A stretch of 64,000 nucleotides of DNA from Planctomycetaceae bacterium (GCA_024642205.1 JAHEBQ010000002.1:113113-177112), one strand, 5' to 3'; positions 1 through 8,957 are shown, counted from the first letter of the stretch. Notes: a model not told the origin generated them from the letters alone. Translations and numbers: made by a program.

Positions 1-44
1 GCGGATGCGGTTGTTCGACAACATCAGCGTGATCACCCGCTTCA

Positions 45-1169
45 TCACTGGGAAGTTGGCCAGCTCGCTGATGCTGTTGTAATGGACGCGATCTTGATCG
101 GCAGATTTGCGACGGCGTGAACCGTTACCTTGGTTCCTTCGATGGCCTCAATATCGCCGACACCGACCAGCGTCCGCGGGGCAAGTTTCGTATAAGCCGG
201 CGCCACAAAATCCAATGATTCAATTGCGATCGAAGGATTAGGCCGAACGATAACTTCATAATCCGGTGAAGCCCCGTCCCGCGCGACAACATGATACCGG
301 AGCGACGACTGAATCCCCCCTCCCGCCATCGACAGTTCCGCACGGTATTGACTGGACGAACCATCAGGCACCATAGCAATGGATTGTTCGGTCAATTGAC
401 CATCAAGAGTCGAATAGACGAGGCGCACGTCTTCTGGTCGATGACTCCCGCGAATCGAGGCGGTCACCTGAAGCTGCTCGCCGAAAAAGACCTGGGTGTC
501 GCCGGGTTCCACGTTTTCGATTTTGACGACAGCGGGCTGGGCAATCTTCCCGGCAGGCGCCAGAATCCGGGCGACGGATTGCAATGGATCCTTGGGGGAA
601 AGCATTTTGTATCCGACGGCAAACAACGTCAGCCCAATCAGGACAAACCCCAATCGAATAAGCTTCGATTGGTCGACGGCCGCGTCACCGGGAACCGATG
701 CCAGATCGGTCGCGGCCTGCCGTGAAACCGCGTCGAGCACGGCGGGCTTGATTTCGTCCGCGTGTTTTCGCAATGAAACGTAGTTCATCAAGCTGTTGCG
801 GAAACTCGGCTTTGCCTCTTCAATCATCTTGGCGGCATAATCAAGGTTGATTCGCTTGAGAAATAACGGGACGACGGCAATCACGGTGTAAGCCAGGCAA
901 CCCCCGACCAACAAGGCAAAGCAGATCCAGCGACCGACCGCTGAAAATGGCCAGATCCAGGCATCAATGAGGACGGCCAGCATCAGGAAGCTGCCGGTAA
1001 ATGCGACCAGGACGAGCATGCCGGCGATCAGGTCGATCGTCTTGACTTGCTTGCGGGTTTTTTCCAGTTGCAGGTCGACGAATCCTTTGACCTTGGCGGC
1101 CTGTCGAGCCGATGCACTGTTCGCGGCTGCCATGGCAGTCCGAGGTGGATGATCGAGTTGGCTTGCCAT
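45..1169 (-). CDS. Planctomycete membrane protein with Ig-like region, apparently 3'-truncated
   Basis: I do not recognise a named family with certainty. The 374-residue product has two N-terminal membrane segments (about residues 45-70 and 80-105), a soluble helical stretch, a third membrane segment (about 172-190) and then a beta-rich extracytoplasmic region resembling an Ig-like fold (from about 215). The start at 1169 is preceded by an AGGAAA-type ribosome site. The beta-rich region breaks off in mid domain: after the residues NLPIKIAS the frame runs into a low-information tail and a stop at 45. Proteins of this architecture in planctomycetes are, from memory, much longer, so a frameshift near position 90 or a truncated gene is suspected. 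It lies downstream of the sigma/anti-sigma pair on the same strand, separated by 380 bases with a tandem repeat. Confidence 0.6.
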   Translation of the reverse strand: MASQLDHPPRTAMAAANSASARQAAKVKGFVDLQLEKTRKQVKTIDLIAGMLVLVAFTGSFLMLAVLIDAWIWPFSAVGRWICFALLVGGCLAYTVIAVVPLFLKRINLDYAAKMIEEAKPSFRNSLMNYVSLRKHADEIKPAVLDAVSRQAATDLASVPGDAAVDQSKLIRLGFVLIGLTLFAVGYKMLSPKDPLQSVARILAPAGKIAQPAVVKIENVEPGDTQVFFGEQLQVTASIRGSHRPEDVRLVYSTLDGQLTEQSIAMVPDGSSSQYRAELSMAGGGIQSSLRYHVVARDGASPDYEVIVRPNPSIAIESLDFVAPAYTKLAPRTLVGVGDIEAIEGTKVTVHAVANLPIKIASITTASASWPTSQ

Positions 1170-1549
1170 GTCTTATTGTTTCCTGCAGTCCGTTGGCAAA
1201 TCCCGCTCTGACCAACGGCTCCCAAAGCACTTGCCCGGTGAAATACGAACGGATCGTTCGAATCTTAGGTTCCGAATGAATCTGTTCCGATCCAATCCCG
1301 TTAATAGTATAGACGGTTGAGACCGTTGCCAAGTTTTAGAGAATCCCCGGTTTTTTATGTCCATCGGTCAAATTGCGGAATCCAGGAGGGAGTCATTTCG
1401 GCTAGGTGGATTGGAAGGGGGCCGAATACGGGGCCGAATACGGGGCCGAATACGGGGCCGCACGCCGCTGGATTCCGGGCAAAACAGGCGGAACAGGCGG
1501 AACGCCAACAAAAACTGAGCTCGGCAAATCCAAGCTGGCTGGACACCAA
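1170..1549. other. Intergenic region with tandem repeat
   Basis: 380 bases between two minus-strand genes. Apart from the 12-base repeat at 1418-1459 and a doubled 9-mer (acaggcgga, 1484-1501) I see no gene. The part near 1169 should carry the promoter or read-through leader of the downstream membrane protein. Confidence 0.5.
1418..1459. repeat. 12-bp tandem repeat, 3.5 copies
   Basis: The unit ggggccgaatac occurs three times in direct succession (1418-1429, 1430-1441, 1442-1453) followed by a half unit ggggcc. The copies are identical. Because 12 is a multiple of three, all frames stay open and give repeated tetrapeptides, but no gene start or codon context supports translation. It is best read as an intergenic minisatellite formed by slippage. 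Confidence 0.9.
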
Positions 1550-2995
1550 CTAATATCCACGCGAATCAAGCATCTCTTCGAGCTCAAGTTCCCACTGGTC
1601 TTGAGTCGAAGTGCTGGATTTTCGGCGTTCGATGAACATCCGTTTCAAGGTCGCCATGTAATCGTCACTGGACATTTTTTCCAAACGGTCACGATCGCGT
1701 ACGTCGAGTCCTGCCTCGAATTCCCTGAGGTCTTCAACCGAAATTCCACGCTTGGATTGATTTGCCGCCTCGACCCACGTCAAAATCAAGAACCGCTGTC
1801 GATCGGGAGACCGCTCATCCAGCAAAGACTGTGCCTTGGACGACAACATTTTGTACAGCAGGGGCATTTCGTCCAGGACCAAATCCTCAACAAACTGTCG
1901 GTCAGCGCGAATCAGAAAATCAACGATCGAATAAAGGCTTGCATGTCGCGTTCGGCGAACAAGAAAGTCTTCCCGTGGTGTCTTCAGATTGTTGTCCTGG
2001 GCGTATTGAATAAACGCCGCTGGAAACTCGTTACGAATCTGACCTTCATTCAACTGGAATATTCTCTCGCACCATTCCAATATGATCTTCGCGTCTTCCT
2101 TGCTGGGGATTTTGGTCAAACCGGATTTATCGAACTCATCCAATGCCTGGCGGTTTCGGATCTTGATGATCGCGGAGATGCGTTCGTCGGCCGACAGGTC
2201 GCGCAGGTCAGACCGTTCGCGCGGCTCAATTTTCACCAGCCAATCGTAATACGCATTCAAGGTCGAAGTAAGCCTCGCGCGGTTTTCGCTCTGATTCAAT
2301 TGAGCATCAAACTCGTTGAGTCGATCCAGCTCGGTGTCGGATTTCTTTTGGTAGTCCTCGAATTTTCGTTTCAGTTTCAGTTTCTTCTGAACGTCGAGCG
2401 AGTCGACGTAGGCTTTTCTTTCAGCGGAGGATTGTGGAATCAGAACAGGCCCAGTCGGTTCATCGATGGCGATCATTGAATCGGCGTCATAGACAAACAT
2501 ATTGGTATCCGAGAACAACGACAGATCCATCAGTTTTTCCAGGAAATCCATGTCACATTCGATCGCGTCGTAGCGAGGATGGTTTTCGATGACGCCGAGA
2601 TTTTCAATCAAAATGCGATCAGGTTCGGTTTGCAGCACGCGAATAACACCGTAGGCGCTCGCGAACAACAAGGCTGGCAGAGCGAGGAAAACGGCGATCC
2701 GCCCAGGCCAGACCCAAATCGGACTACGCCGGCGCTTCTCGGTTTTGACTGCTTCGCCGACCACCAGCTCCATGGTTGTTTTGGTAAATGAAGTTCCAGG
2801 CTCAGTCGAGGGAAGCATGTCCAGGAGGTCCCAGGTTTTCTGGAGCGACTGCATTTCGGCCAGGTACGCGGTGTCTTCACCCAAACGCAATTCCACTTGT
2901 TGCATCTGGTTCTGATCCAACTCACCATCAAGATAAGCGGTCAATTCTTCAATTACGGAAGAATCGTTTTCTGGTTGTTTCGACTCAGTGTTCAC
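1550..2995 (-). CDS. Transmembrane anti-sigma factor (zinc-less type)
   Basis: This 481-residue protein probably holds the ECF sigma factor encoded just upstream inactive at the membrane. The N-terminal part (residues about 14-75) looks like an anti-sigma domain: it starts with EELTAYLDGELD and lacks the HxxxCxxC zinc motif. A basic KRRR stretch precedes one membrane helix (about 95-120). The C-terminal 360 residues are charged and helical, unassigned, and would lie outside the cytoplasmic membrane. It follows the sigma gene on the same strand with an 80-base gap, the classical sigma/anti-sigma order. The signal sensed cannot be read from the sequence. Confidence 0.75.
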   Translation of the reverse strand: MNTESKQPENDSSVIEELTAYLDGELDQNQMQQVELRLGEDTAYLAEMQSLQKTWDLLDMLPSTEPGTSFTKTTMELVVGEAVKTEKRRRSPIWVWPGRIAVFLALPALLFASAYGVIRVLQTEPDRILIENLGVIENHPRYDAIECDMDFLEKLMDLSLFSDTNMFVYDADSMIAIDEPTGPVLIPQSSAERKAYVDSLDVQKKLKLKRKFEDYQKKSDTELDRLNEFDAQLNQSENRARLTSTLNAYYDWLVKIEPRERSDLRDLSADERISAIIKIRNRQALDEFDKSGLTKIPSKEDAKIILEWCERIFQLNEGQIRNEFPAAFIQYAQDNNLKTPREDFLVRRTRHASLYSIVDFLIRADRQFVEDLVLDEMPLLYKMLSSKAQSLLDERSPDRQRFLILTWVEAANQSKRGISVEDLREFEAGLDVRDRDRLEKMSSDDYMATLKRMFIERRKSSTSTQDQWELELEEMLDSRGY

Positions 2996-3075
2996 AGCAT
3001 TCCTGCAAGATTGCTCAACAAACCTGTTAGGTTCAGTAAATCAAAAAAATACTTCATTCGCAGCGACAATCCCAA

Positions 3076-3753
3076 TCAAGTCTCAATCTCCTCCTCGTCA
3101 ACGTCCAACTGTTTCGGGAGCCGTCCGGCATCCAGATACGGCTCAAGCGATTCCTTCAAGTTTCCACGTGCTCTCGAAAGCAATGATTTTACGGCTTGCG
3201 TTGTCAACTCCATCGCGTCCGCGATTTCGTTGTAGCTCATGCCTTCGTATTTCGACAACAGCATCGCCATTCGTTGCCGCGGACCGAGTGACTGAACAGC
3301 TTCATGAATAACTTTGGCCATTTCTTTTTGGTCCGCCAACCGGGTCGGCATCAAGTTACTCTTGTCTTTCGCCATTGTGTCCAACGGCCGAACCGGGACG
3401 GAACCCGATGGCGAAGTGACGAGATTGACTTCTTTCCGCCGCGACGACTTGCGAATTGAATTGCTTGCAACGTTGTGCGTGATCGTGTAGAGCCAGGTTG
3501 AAAACTTGGCGGTCGGTACATAACGTTCCCGGGCCCGATAAACCCTCATGAAAACGTCCTGAGCGAGATCTTCGGCAAGCGTCCGATCCGAAACCAGATG
3601 TTCTAAAACCATGACGAGTCGCTTTTGGTGTTTTTCTACCAAACTTTCGAAAGCCGCGGCATTGCCTTCGCGCACTTGTAACATCAACCGCACGTCCGGG
3701 TCGAGCAGCTCGTATTTCGAGGCTTTTTGAAGTGAGGAATCGCTAACAGACAA
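3076..3753 (-). CDS. ECF RNA polymerase sigma factor, RpoE-like
   Basis: A 225-residue sigma-70 family factor of the extracytoplasmic-function type. Region 2 is clear (residues about 35-100: HQKRLVMVLEHLV, DLAQDVFMRVYRA, and FSTWLYTITHN, the latter in region 2.4). Region 4 follows (about 150-200) with LGPRQRMAMLL and the helix-turn-helix around MSYNEIADAMELTTQAVKSL. The interdomain linker is basic and Ser-rich. The acidic tail DVDEEEIET is unusual but short. Partner of the membrane anti-sigma factor encoded next on the same strand. The target promoters are unknown; the upstream bases 3754-3999 may hold an autoregulated promoter, which I could not identify. Confidence 0.92.
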   Translation of the reverse strand: MSVSDSSLQKASKYELLDPDVRLMLQVREGNAAAFESLVEKHQKRLVMVLEHLVSDRTLAEDLAQDVFMRVYRARERYVPTAKFSTWLYTITHNVASNSIRKSSRRKEVNLVTSPSGSVPVRPLDTMAKDKSNLMPTRLADQKEMAKVIHEAVQSLGPRQRMAMLLSKYEGMSYNEIADAMELTTQAVKSLLSRARGNLKESLEPYLDAGRLPKQLDVDEEEIET

Positions 3754-3999
3754 CGGAATTCACTGGGGGAAAGGAAACAAATTCAATCGATTCATTCTAT
3801 CGGTCGTCGGTCTAATAGCGAATCTTCTATCAATTCAATCGCCCTGTTTCCACCGGAACAATAAACCAACAAAAATGCGACAGGTTTCTCAGAATCGAGA
3901 TGGAATTAATTGTGCTATTATCATAACGGTATTCCGTCGGACAGTTTCCGGTCCTGAGAGGCGGATTTTCACTCCACCCCGAATCAACCCAATATTTCG

Positions 4000-4347
4000 A
4001 TGAACCTCGAAGATCCAGTTTGCCTCTGTTTCCACGTCACTCGGCGGAAAATCATCAATTTTATCCGCGTGGAAAAACCGAAAAGGCCCAGTCAACTGAG
4101 CCAATGCCAAGGTGCCGGGACCGGATGCGGTTGGTGTCGTAGCTATCTCGAACGATTGCTGGCCAGTGAAATCGGTGGCACACAAACGGCAAATCAATTC
4201 TCCGAGGCGAATGAAAACGAACCGCTTTTGGACGATATCTCCTGGGACGAATATGCCCGACAACGCATCCGGTATGTGCGCGAAGGGGGTGGCACCCCCC
4301 CTCCTGGCGCGATGCCAATCGCCGAAAACCCCGATTCTCCACGGTAG
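4000..4347 (+). CDS. Bfd-like [2Fe-2S]-binding protein
   Basis: A 115-residue protein whose first 55 residues match the bacterioferritin-associated-ferredoxin fold: a CLC motif at residues 8-10 followed by a basic helix and then GAGTGCGWC, giving the four cysteines (C-x-C ... C-x2-C) that bind a [2Fe-2S] cluster. The C-terminal 60 residues are acidic, then Gly/Pro-rich, and not conserved in character. Bfd proteins deliver electrons to bacterioferritin or serve as cluster domains of larger enzymes; no bacterioferritin or reductase gene is nearby, so the partner is unknown. ATG at 4000 is the first start before the cysteine motif and no clear ribosome site is seen. Confidence 0.8.
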   Translation: MNLEDPVCLCFHVTRRKIINFIRVEKPKRPSQLSQCQGAGTGCGWCRSYLERLLASEIGGTQTANQFSEANENEPLLDDISWDEYARQRIRYVREGGGTPPPGAMPIAENPDSPR

Positions 4348-4430
4348 CTATTCAATAATGCGGAAAAACGGTACGATACGCGATCAAGTTTGGTACGATT
4401 TTCTGATCAAGAACCTAAAGACGGACAAAA

Positions 4431-4874
4431 ATGGCGAAGAAGAAAGCTACACAAACCAAGGCAGCTGCCAAGAAATCGTCTGCCAAAAAAGCAACCGCTG
4501 AGAAAACAACAAAAAAAGCTGCTGCGACCACAAAAAAAACCGCGAAAAGCGATGACGGCGAAAAAGCTCCGGTCAAAAAAAAGCGGAAATCTCGTGTCAA
4601 GACCGCTGAAGTGACGCGCCGCAAGTTGTACTGGGGCGTGTTTAACCATGCGATGAAACGCGTCGCACTCTATGAGTTCAATCAACGCAAGGCTGCCGAG
4701 AAACGCGCCGCCGAACTTTCTCCTGAGGGCAAGCCACCTCACTTTGTCCAAAAAGTGAAGGAAGAAGTCGTCGAAGAGAAAGAGAAAAAGCTGACGGCGA
4801 AACAGCTGAAGGAACAGGCGGAAACGGATGCTGCCGAGGTCGCGACAAAAAAGAAAAAGAAGTCCGCCAAATAA
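4431..4874 (+). CDS. Lys/Ala-rich basic protein, histone H1-like N-terminus
   Basis: A 147-residue very basic protein. Residues 1-60 are nearly all Lys, Ala, Thr and Ser in runs such as KKATQTKAAAKKSSAKKA, like bacterial histone-H1-type tails, which suggests nucleic-acid binding. The middle (about 60-110) is a more ordinary sequence with TRRKLYWGVFNHAMKRVALY, and the end is a Lys/Glu-rich helix ending in KKKKKSAK. No catalytic motif is visible. It is followed within 35 bases by a good intrinsic terminator, so transcription probably ends here. A role in DNA compaction or RNA binding is inference; the middle segment looks like a planctomycete-conserved domain of unknown function. Confidence 0.75.
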   Translation: MAKKKATQTKAAAKKSSAKKATAEKTTKKAAATTKKTAKSDDGEKAPVKKKRKSRVKTAEVTRRKLYWGVFNHAMKRVALYEFNQRKAAEKRAAELSPEGKPPHFVQKVKEEVVEEKEKKLTAKQLKEQAETDAAEVATKKKKKSAK

Positions 4875-4905
4875 GGCGACGTGACCCTTTTTGATTCAAT
4901 CCCCA

Positions 4906-4939
4906 AACCGCGATTGCTGATGGCCGTCGCGGTTTTTTT
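4906..4939 (+). terminator. Intrinsic terminator
   Basis: An 8-bp perfect stem (aaccgcga / tcgcggtt) with a 13-base loop runs directly into seven T. It sits 31 bases after the stop of the basic protein gene and fits a Rho-independent terminator on the plus strand. Confidence 0.85.
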
Positions 4940-5083
4940 GCTAGAGCTTCGGTGGCGCATTTTTTATTGTCAACGGAACCGTCGATCTCGCCAACGGGAA
5001 GTCCTGGCAAATCCGGATTATCTGCAGTACCGGGATTTCACCTGTGGTGACGGATTTCTCCATTGATCGCCCCAAGGATTCAA

Positions 5084-5575
5084 TTAGCGATCACCCGCCC
5101 GCGGTAACGTCGTCCAGTTTCCGCGCGGCATCCGATTCTCAGGATACGTTTGTCGTTGAGGCAACGTATTGACTCCACCGACCCTGCCACGATTGGGAAG
5201 CGTTGAGCCATTGGGGAGGGGAAATTCCCATCGACCGCCGTCGCGTTGCGGTAGCGTCGTCACTCCGCGTCCGCCGGGAAGCGTCGACCAGTTCCTCAAG
5301 GGCAGCGTTCCTCCCACCCCGCGACTGGGGAGTGTCGATCCGCCCGCGCTCCGCCACGGCAACGTTCCCCCGCGAGTCATCGGCAAACTGTTCCATCGCG
5401 CACCATTGGCGGTAGTTGTCTCGTTGTCCGGCAACGTCGTATTTCTGGCAGCCGCCCGCCATTTGGCTGGTTTATATCGCTGTTGATTGCAACCGAAGCT
5501 GATCAAAAACAAGCACAGCAGCATGCAGGCAGCAGGGAAAACACCCGTCGATGAATTGTCTTTTTTTGATTGCAT
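5084..5575 (-). CDS. Secreted lipoprotein with TLP repeats
   Basis: A 163-residue protein with a lipoprotein signal: a short charged N-terminus, a hydrophobic stretch (about residues 12-28) and the lipobox LISFGC, so the mature protein starts at Cys29. The mature part carries nine exact TLP tripeptides plus one SLP and one PLP at irregular 8-15 residue spacing, usually preceded by G, S, N or T and followed within a few residues by Arg or Trp. The rest is Gly, Arg, Asn and Pro. No enzyme motif is present. The pattern suggests a disordered or fibrous envelope protein. No clear ribosome site precedes ATG at 5575. It is divergent from the cysteine-rich secreted protein gene. Confidence 0.7.
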   Translation of the reverse strand: MQSKKDNSSTGVFPAACMLLCLFLISFGCNQQRYKPAKWRAAARNTTLPDNETTTANGARWNSLPMTRGGTLPWRSAGGSTLPSRGVGGTLPLRNWSTLPGGRGVTTLPQRDGGRWEFPLPNGSTLPNRGRVGGVNTLPQRQTYPENRMPRGNWTTLPRAGDR

Positions 5576-6227
5576 CTAATCAGTATCGTATGTTTGCGGG
5601 CACGAGGGTCAGTCGTATTTCGGCTCGTGGAATTAACCGAATTTTTCCGTCGGTGGAGAGCGCGTGTTTCGGGGGCCAAACGATTCCCCGCCACGGATCC
5701 ATCAAGTTTACTTGAACGCAGCGGCCGCTGAAAGCGACTTGTCGTGCCGTGGCATATTCGAGTCTTCCTGATCACCACCCTCCGCCAATTCACGGCGGCC
5801 AGCGGTCCAAATCACAAATCCGACTTGGGGCCTTTAAACCATATATTTTACCTGAGAATTGCGACCACCTGAACCCGAATTCCAAACCGAGACCTTACTA
5901 CGGGTTTAGCGGTAACCAACGGAATTCATGCTCGAATCGTGATGCAGCTGGTTTGATCGAGACGATGACGACAAGGATAATCTGGATTTGTGCTGATCAA
6001 AGCACGAAAACGACCAAATTTTGAATTCTTAATCTGCCTCCTGGATGAGTCAGACAAATAGGTCGTCATTGTGAAAACTTGGCGTCTTGCGCAAAAAGTC
6101 AGGCCTCTGTGACCTTCGGGCGATCCCACCCTGCTGATTCGATTTCTCGAACCGCTGGTGATTGAGGCGACCAAAAATCATCAGCGTTGGACGGGTTTGG
6201 CGGAAATGACGTCGGTTTTCAATACTC
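5576..6227. other. Long divergent intergenic region
   Basis: About 650 bases between two divergently transcribed envelope-protein genes. I see no convincing coding sequence; short open frames have no ribosome site and no recognisable product. It should contain promoters for both flanking genes but I cannot place them. A small RNA is possible but nothing in the sequence demands it. Confidence 0.4.
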
Positions 6228-6243
6228 AAGGAGACGAGTCTCG

Positions 6244-7119
6244 ATGAAATTAAAGTTAGCTGCGTTAACGCTGTTGAGCGTCGCAATGTTTTGCGGCGAA
6301 AGCAACGCCGATTTGCTTGGCCGGATGATGGGACGAGGCAATTGTGACGGATGCCAAACCACTCCCACATGCTGTGACACACCTGCACCGTCATGCGACG
6401 CATGCGATGTGGGCTGCGATGCGAACATTGGTCGCTCATGTCGATTGTTTCACGGCTGCCACGGCGGATGCGGGTTGTTCTCTGGCGGGTGTGGTTCAGG
6501 ATGCGGTGACGAATGTGGTACCGGCTGCGGACGTGGACGTGGTCGCGGCCTGTTTTCGAAACACTTCAGTGGTGGATGTGGCTCCTGTTGCGATGCTCCT
6601 GAACCTTGTGCAGCACCAGCTCCGGCACCCTGCACTCAACCAGTTTCGGATTGCGGTTGCGAGGGAGGATCCAATTGTGGATGTGGCATGAAACTTCACC
6701 TTCGCGGTCGCCTCTGTGGATTGTTTTCCCGAGTCGGCAACAAGGGTTGCGGATGTGAGGATGCCCCGGTCTGCGGTTGTGACTCCGAACCTGCACCAGC
6801 ACCGAGCTGCGGATGTGGCGACTCAGGATGCAAAACAGGTTTGTTGAGTCGGTTGCACAGTCGGCACCACAATCGTTGCGACGATGGCTGCAATGCTCCT
6901 TATCCAAACTCTGGATGCAGCAACTGCGGTGGTGGCTGTGTTGACAGTTCAATGATGCCGGGCGCGGCACCGACCCAAGCCGAACCAATGATACCTGTGC
7001 CGGAATCAAGCGAAGGAAATGTCGATCCTCCGGCAGCCGAAGGCGCAGTTCCACCTGCGGCGGATGGTGCCAATCGCGGAATCGCCATTGACCCGGATGC
7101 TTTTGTGATCAAGAGCTAG
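6244..7119 (+). CDS. Cysteine-rich secreted protein
   Basis: The start is ATG 6244, preceded by a strong AAGGAG ribosome site at 6228-6233, although the frame is open further upstream. The 291-residue product has a cleavable signal peptide (hydrophobic core about residues 5-16, likely cut near SNA-D). Residues 30-240 hold about 36 cysteines, mostly as CGC, CC or CxxC in Gly-rich loops, interspersed with five short modules of the type GLFS or LLSRL plus basic residues. The last 80 residues contain no cysteine and are Pro/Ala/Glu-rich. Such a protein must become disulphide-linked outside the cytoplasm and is a candidate structural component of the planctomycete envelope. It is followed by a very strong terminator, so it is a single-gene unit. 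No enzymatic motif is seen. Confidence 0.8.
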   Translation: MKLKLAALTLLSVAMFCGESNADLLGRMMGRGNCDGCQTTPTCCDTPAPSCDACDVGCDANIGRSCRLFHGCHGGCGLFSGGCGSGCGDECGTGCGRGRGRGLFSKHFSGGCGSCCDAPEPCAAPAPAPCTQPVSDCGCEGGSNCGCGMKLHLRGRLCGLFSRVGNKGCGCEDAPVCGCDSEPAPAPSCGCGDSGCKTGLLSRLHSRHHNRCDDGCNAPYPNSGCSNCGGGCVDSSMMPGAAPTQAEPMIPVPESSEGNVDPPAAEGAVPPAADGANRGIAIDPDAFVIKS

Positions 7120-7181
7120 GTTTTTGCCTTGAACCGCAGTGTGTGCCAATCACCATCAGGATTGGCATTCCAATTGAATGG

Positions 7182-7222
7182 AAAAAACGGTTTGGTCCTG
7201 CTTTTGGACCAAACCGTTTTTT
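7182..7222 (+). terminator. Strong bidirectional-type terminator
   Basis: A perfect 17-bp stem (aaaaaacggtttggtcc at 7182-7198 with its complement at 7206-7222) and a 7-base loop, with A-run and T-run at the two ends. It lies about 60 bases after the cysteine-rich gene and could also end minus-strand transcription from the gene ending at 7407. Confidence 0.92.
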
Positions 7223-7406
7223 ATTGGAATGTCTGCGGAAACTGCCGGGCATTCAGCGTGCAATCAGAACTTTCAAAAGCTGGACCAGGATTCTGAAACA
7301 AGTTTGGGTATCCCGTCAGATTATCCATCGGTTATCATCCTGTCATGCCCGTCCACGTTGGCAGATCAATCTCCCAAAACAGGGATGTGGTTTGGTCGAG
7401 CCCTTG

Positions 7407-8603
7407 CTAGACACCGATCAGTACACTCACGGCAAATCCCAGCAAATCGCCGTTTGCCTCGTAAAACTGTCGCAATCGCTTTAGTGACTCTGGAGAATTG
7501 GCGATCTCCAACGGCGGCGGCGCGATTCCCAATGATTCGTATTTGCCCAACAGCCGCTCGGTCATGACCGTTATCGCATCATCGTTTCTGCCTAATCGAA
7601 CCAGTAGATCGACCAGCGTCTCCTCGGCAACGGGCCCCAACTCATCGGCATCCAGTGTTCTGGTTTTGTTTTCGAAATGAGAGATCGCCGCGTCTACATC
7701 CCTTCCCAAAAGTGATCCAAAGTAATAGCCGTGATCGACGTAAGTCTCTTCAAACGGTGGGCTTCCCGGATATTGGAAATCTGCGTGCAATCGGCTGCCA
7801 TAAATCGCCAACTCGTAGGCTTTACGCAAATCCTCCGGGTCGTCAACCAGGCGGGCAATCCGCATCACGGAAGCCAAATGAGTTGTATCGATGTGGTGAG
7901 CTCCTCCGTTGGTCAACTCTTGATGCCGATCCATCAATTCCATCAGGCTGGCAGGCCTGGAATCACTCGGACTCTCCTTTGAAGCCGATGCCTGGTCACC
8001 GGTTGTGGGATTTTCATCCGGAGTTTGCCGAATGGCGTATCGAACATTTTCGGTCAACTCATCATAAATATGATTCAGCAAAACGCGAGCCATCTTTTTT
8101 TGAGTGTGGCGATCAAACCTCATCGCTTGCGTGTCAAATGTCGTGATTCCATTACAGGTTCCATAGTGCTGCAACAACAGGCGGTACCCGTATGCAGGAG
8201 CGGCACCCTGGGACACGGTCATGTCGATCAAGGCGTCGATGTTTTCTTCATCGGGCATGATCGAACGGACCAGTTTTTCGTTCAGCGACTTATCGCCGAC
8301 GGGCTGCAAATACATCCAGCCTTCCTGGAACTGACCAGCCTTAAAAAACAACGTACCAATTTCCCGACAGGCACCGAGTAGTCCATCCTCAAGTTTCCGC
8401 TGTTGCGTTTCGTCCAGGTCGTCGGGTTGCCGCGAATAGATCAACGGCAGGCCAAGCAAGTGACGGCATCTTATCTTCAGCACTTCAAACAGCTTGAAGT
8501 ACTCTTTGTCGCGGCGGAACTGGTGCTCCAGAAAATCAAGCGATTGCTCCACACCGGACGTATCGGCAAGTCGTTGAAGCTCTTCAAAGGAAGTCGATGA
8601 CAT
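7407..8603 (-). CDS. Hypothetical helical (TPR-like) protein
   Basis: I do not recognise this protein. The 398-residue product (ATG 8603; a GTG 30 bases upstream is in frame but has no ribosome site) is soluble, with no signal peptide or membrane helix. It consists of amphipathic helices of about 15-20 residues with spacing like TPR or HAT repeats, for example KEYFKLFEVLKIRCRHLLG and ETLVDLLVRLGRNDDAITVM. A Ser/Pro/Asp-rich linker is near residues 205-225. No catalytic motif is evident. A scaffold or adaptor function is plausible but is only inference. It is transcribed towards the strong terminator at 7182-7222. Confidence 0.65.
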   Translation of the reverse strand: MSSTSFEELQRLADTSGVEQSLDFLEHQFRRDKEYFKLFEVLKIRCRHLLGLPLIYSRQPDDLDETQQRKLEDGLLGACREIGTLFFKAGQFQEGWMYLQPVGDKSLNEKLVRSIMPDEENIDALIDMTVSQGAAPAYGYRLLLQHYGTCNGITTFDTQAMRFDRHTQKKMARVLLNHIYDELTENVRYAIRQTPDENPTTGDQASASKESPSDSRPASLMELMDRHQELTNGGAHHIDTTHLASVMRIARLVDDPEDLRKAYELAIYGSRLHADFQYPGSPPFEETYVDHGYYFGSLLGRDVDAAISHFENKTRTLDADELGPVAEETLVDLLVRLGRNDDAITVMTERLLGKYESLGIAPPPLEIANSPESLKRLRQFYEANGDLLGFAVSVLIGV

Positions 8604-8957
8604 CGGCGGAATCGGGAAAAAGGAACAGGCCACAACGAATCAGCGATCAGTCGACGCGAACCCGAATCCCCTGCGCATTGGGCTGTGAATTCGTCAATTG
8701 TTGTTCCGTCGCCGTCGTCAACAGCACTATAACACATCCCTTCGAATCGCAGGAGCAAGGACAAAGAGGGATTCCAGAGTCACCCAGACCGACGAATCCG
8801 ATCTTCTCAATCTACGTCAAGACGAGAGCCCAAACCGGGCCCTACTCGTTGCGACGCCCCGTTTTTCCTGAATTTAAAAAAATTCCAGTGGATTGGGAAA
8901 AACGGCGCGCAGTCTTAGTCAAACCACTCGAACAAACTACGTTTCTAGGAGAAAACG
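8604..8957. other. Divergent intergenic region
   Basis: 354 bases between a minus-strand and a plus-strand gene. I see no coding sequence. It should contain both promoters. The only clear signal is the AGGAG ribosome site at 8947-8951 for the methyltransferase gene. Confidence 0.45.

Noticed and set aside
1406-2479. 357-codon plus-strand open frame including the tandem repeat
   Set aside because: Opposite the anti-sigma gene and without a domain or ribosome site; the repeat keeps the frame open by its length.
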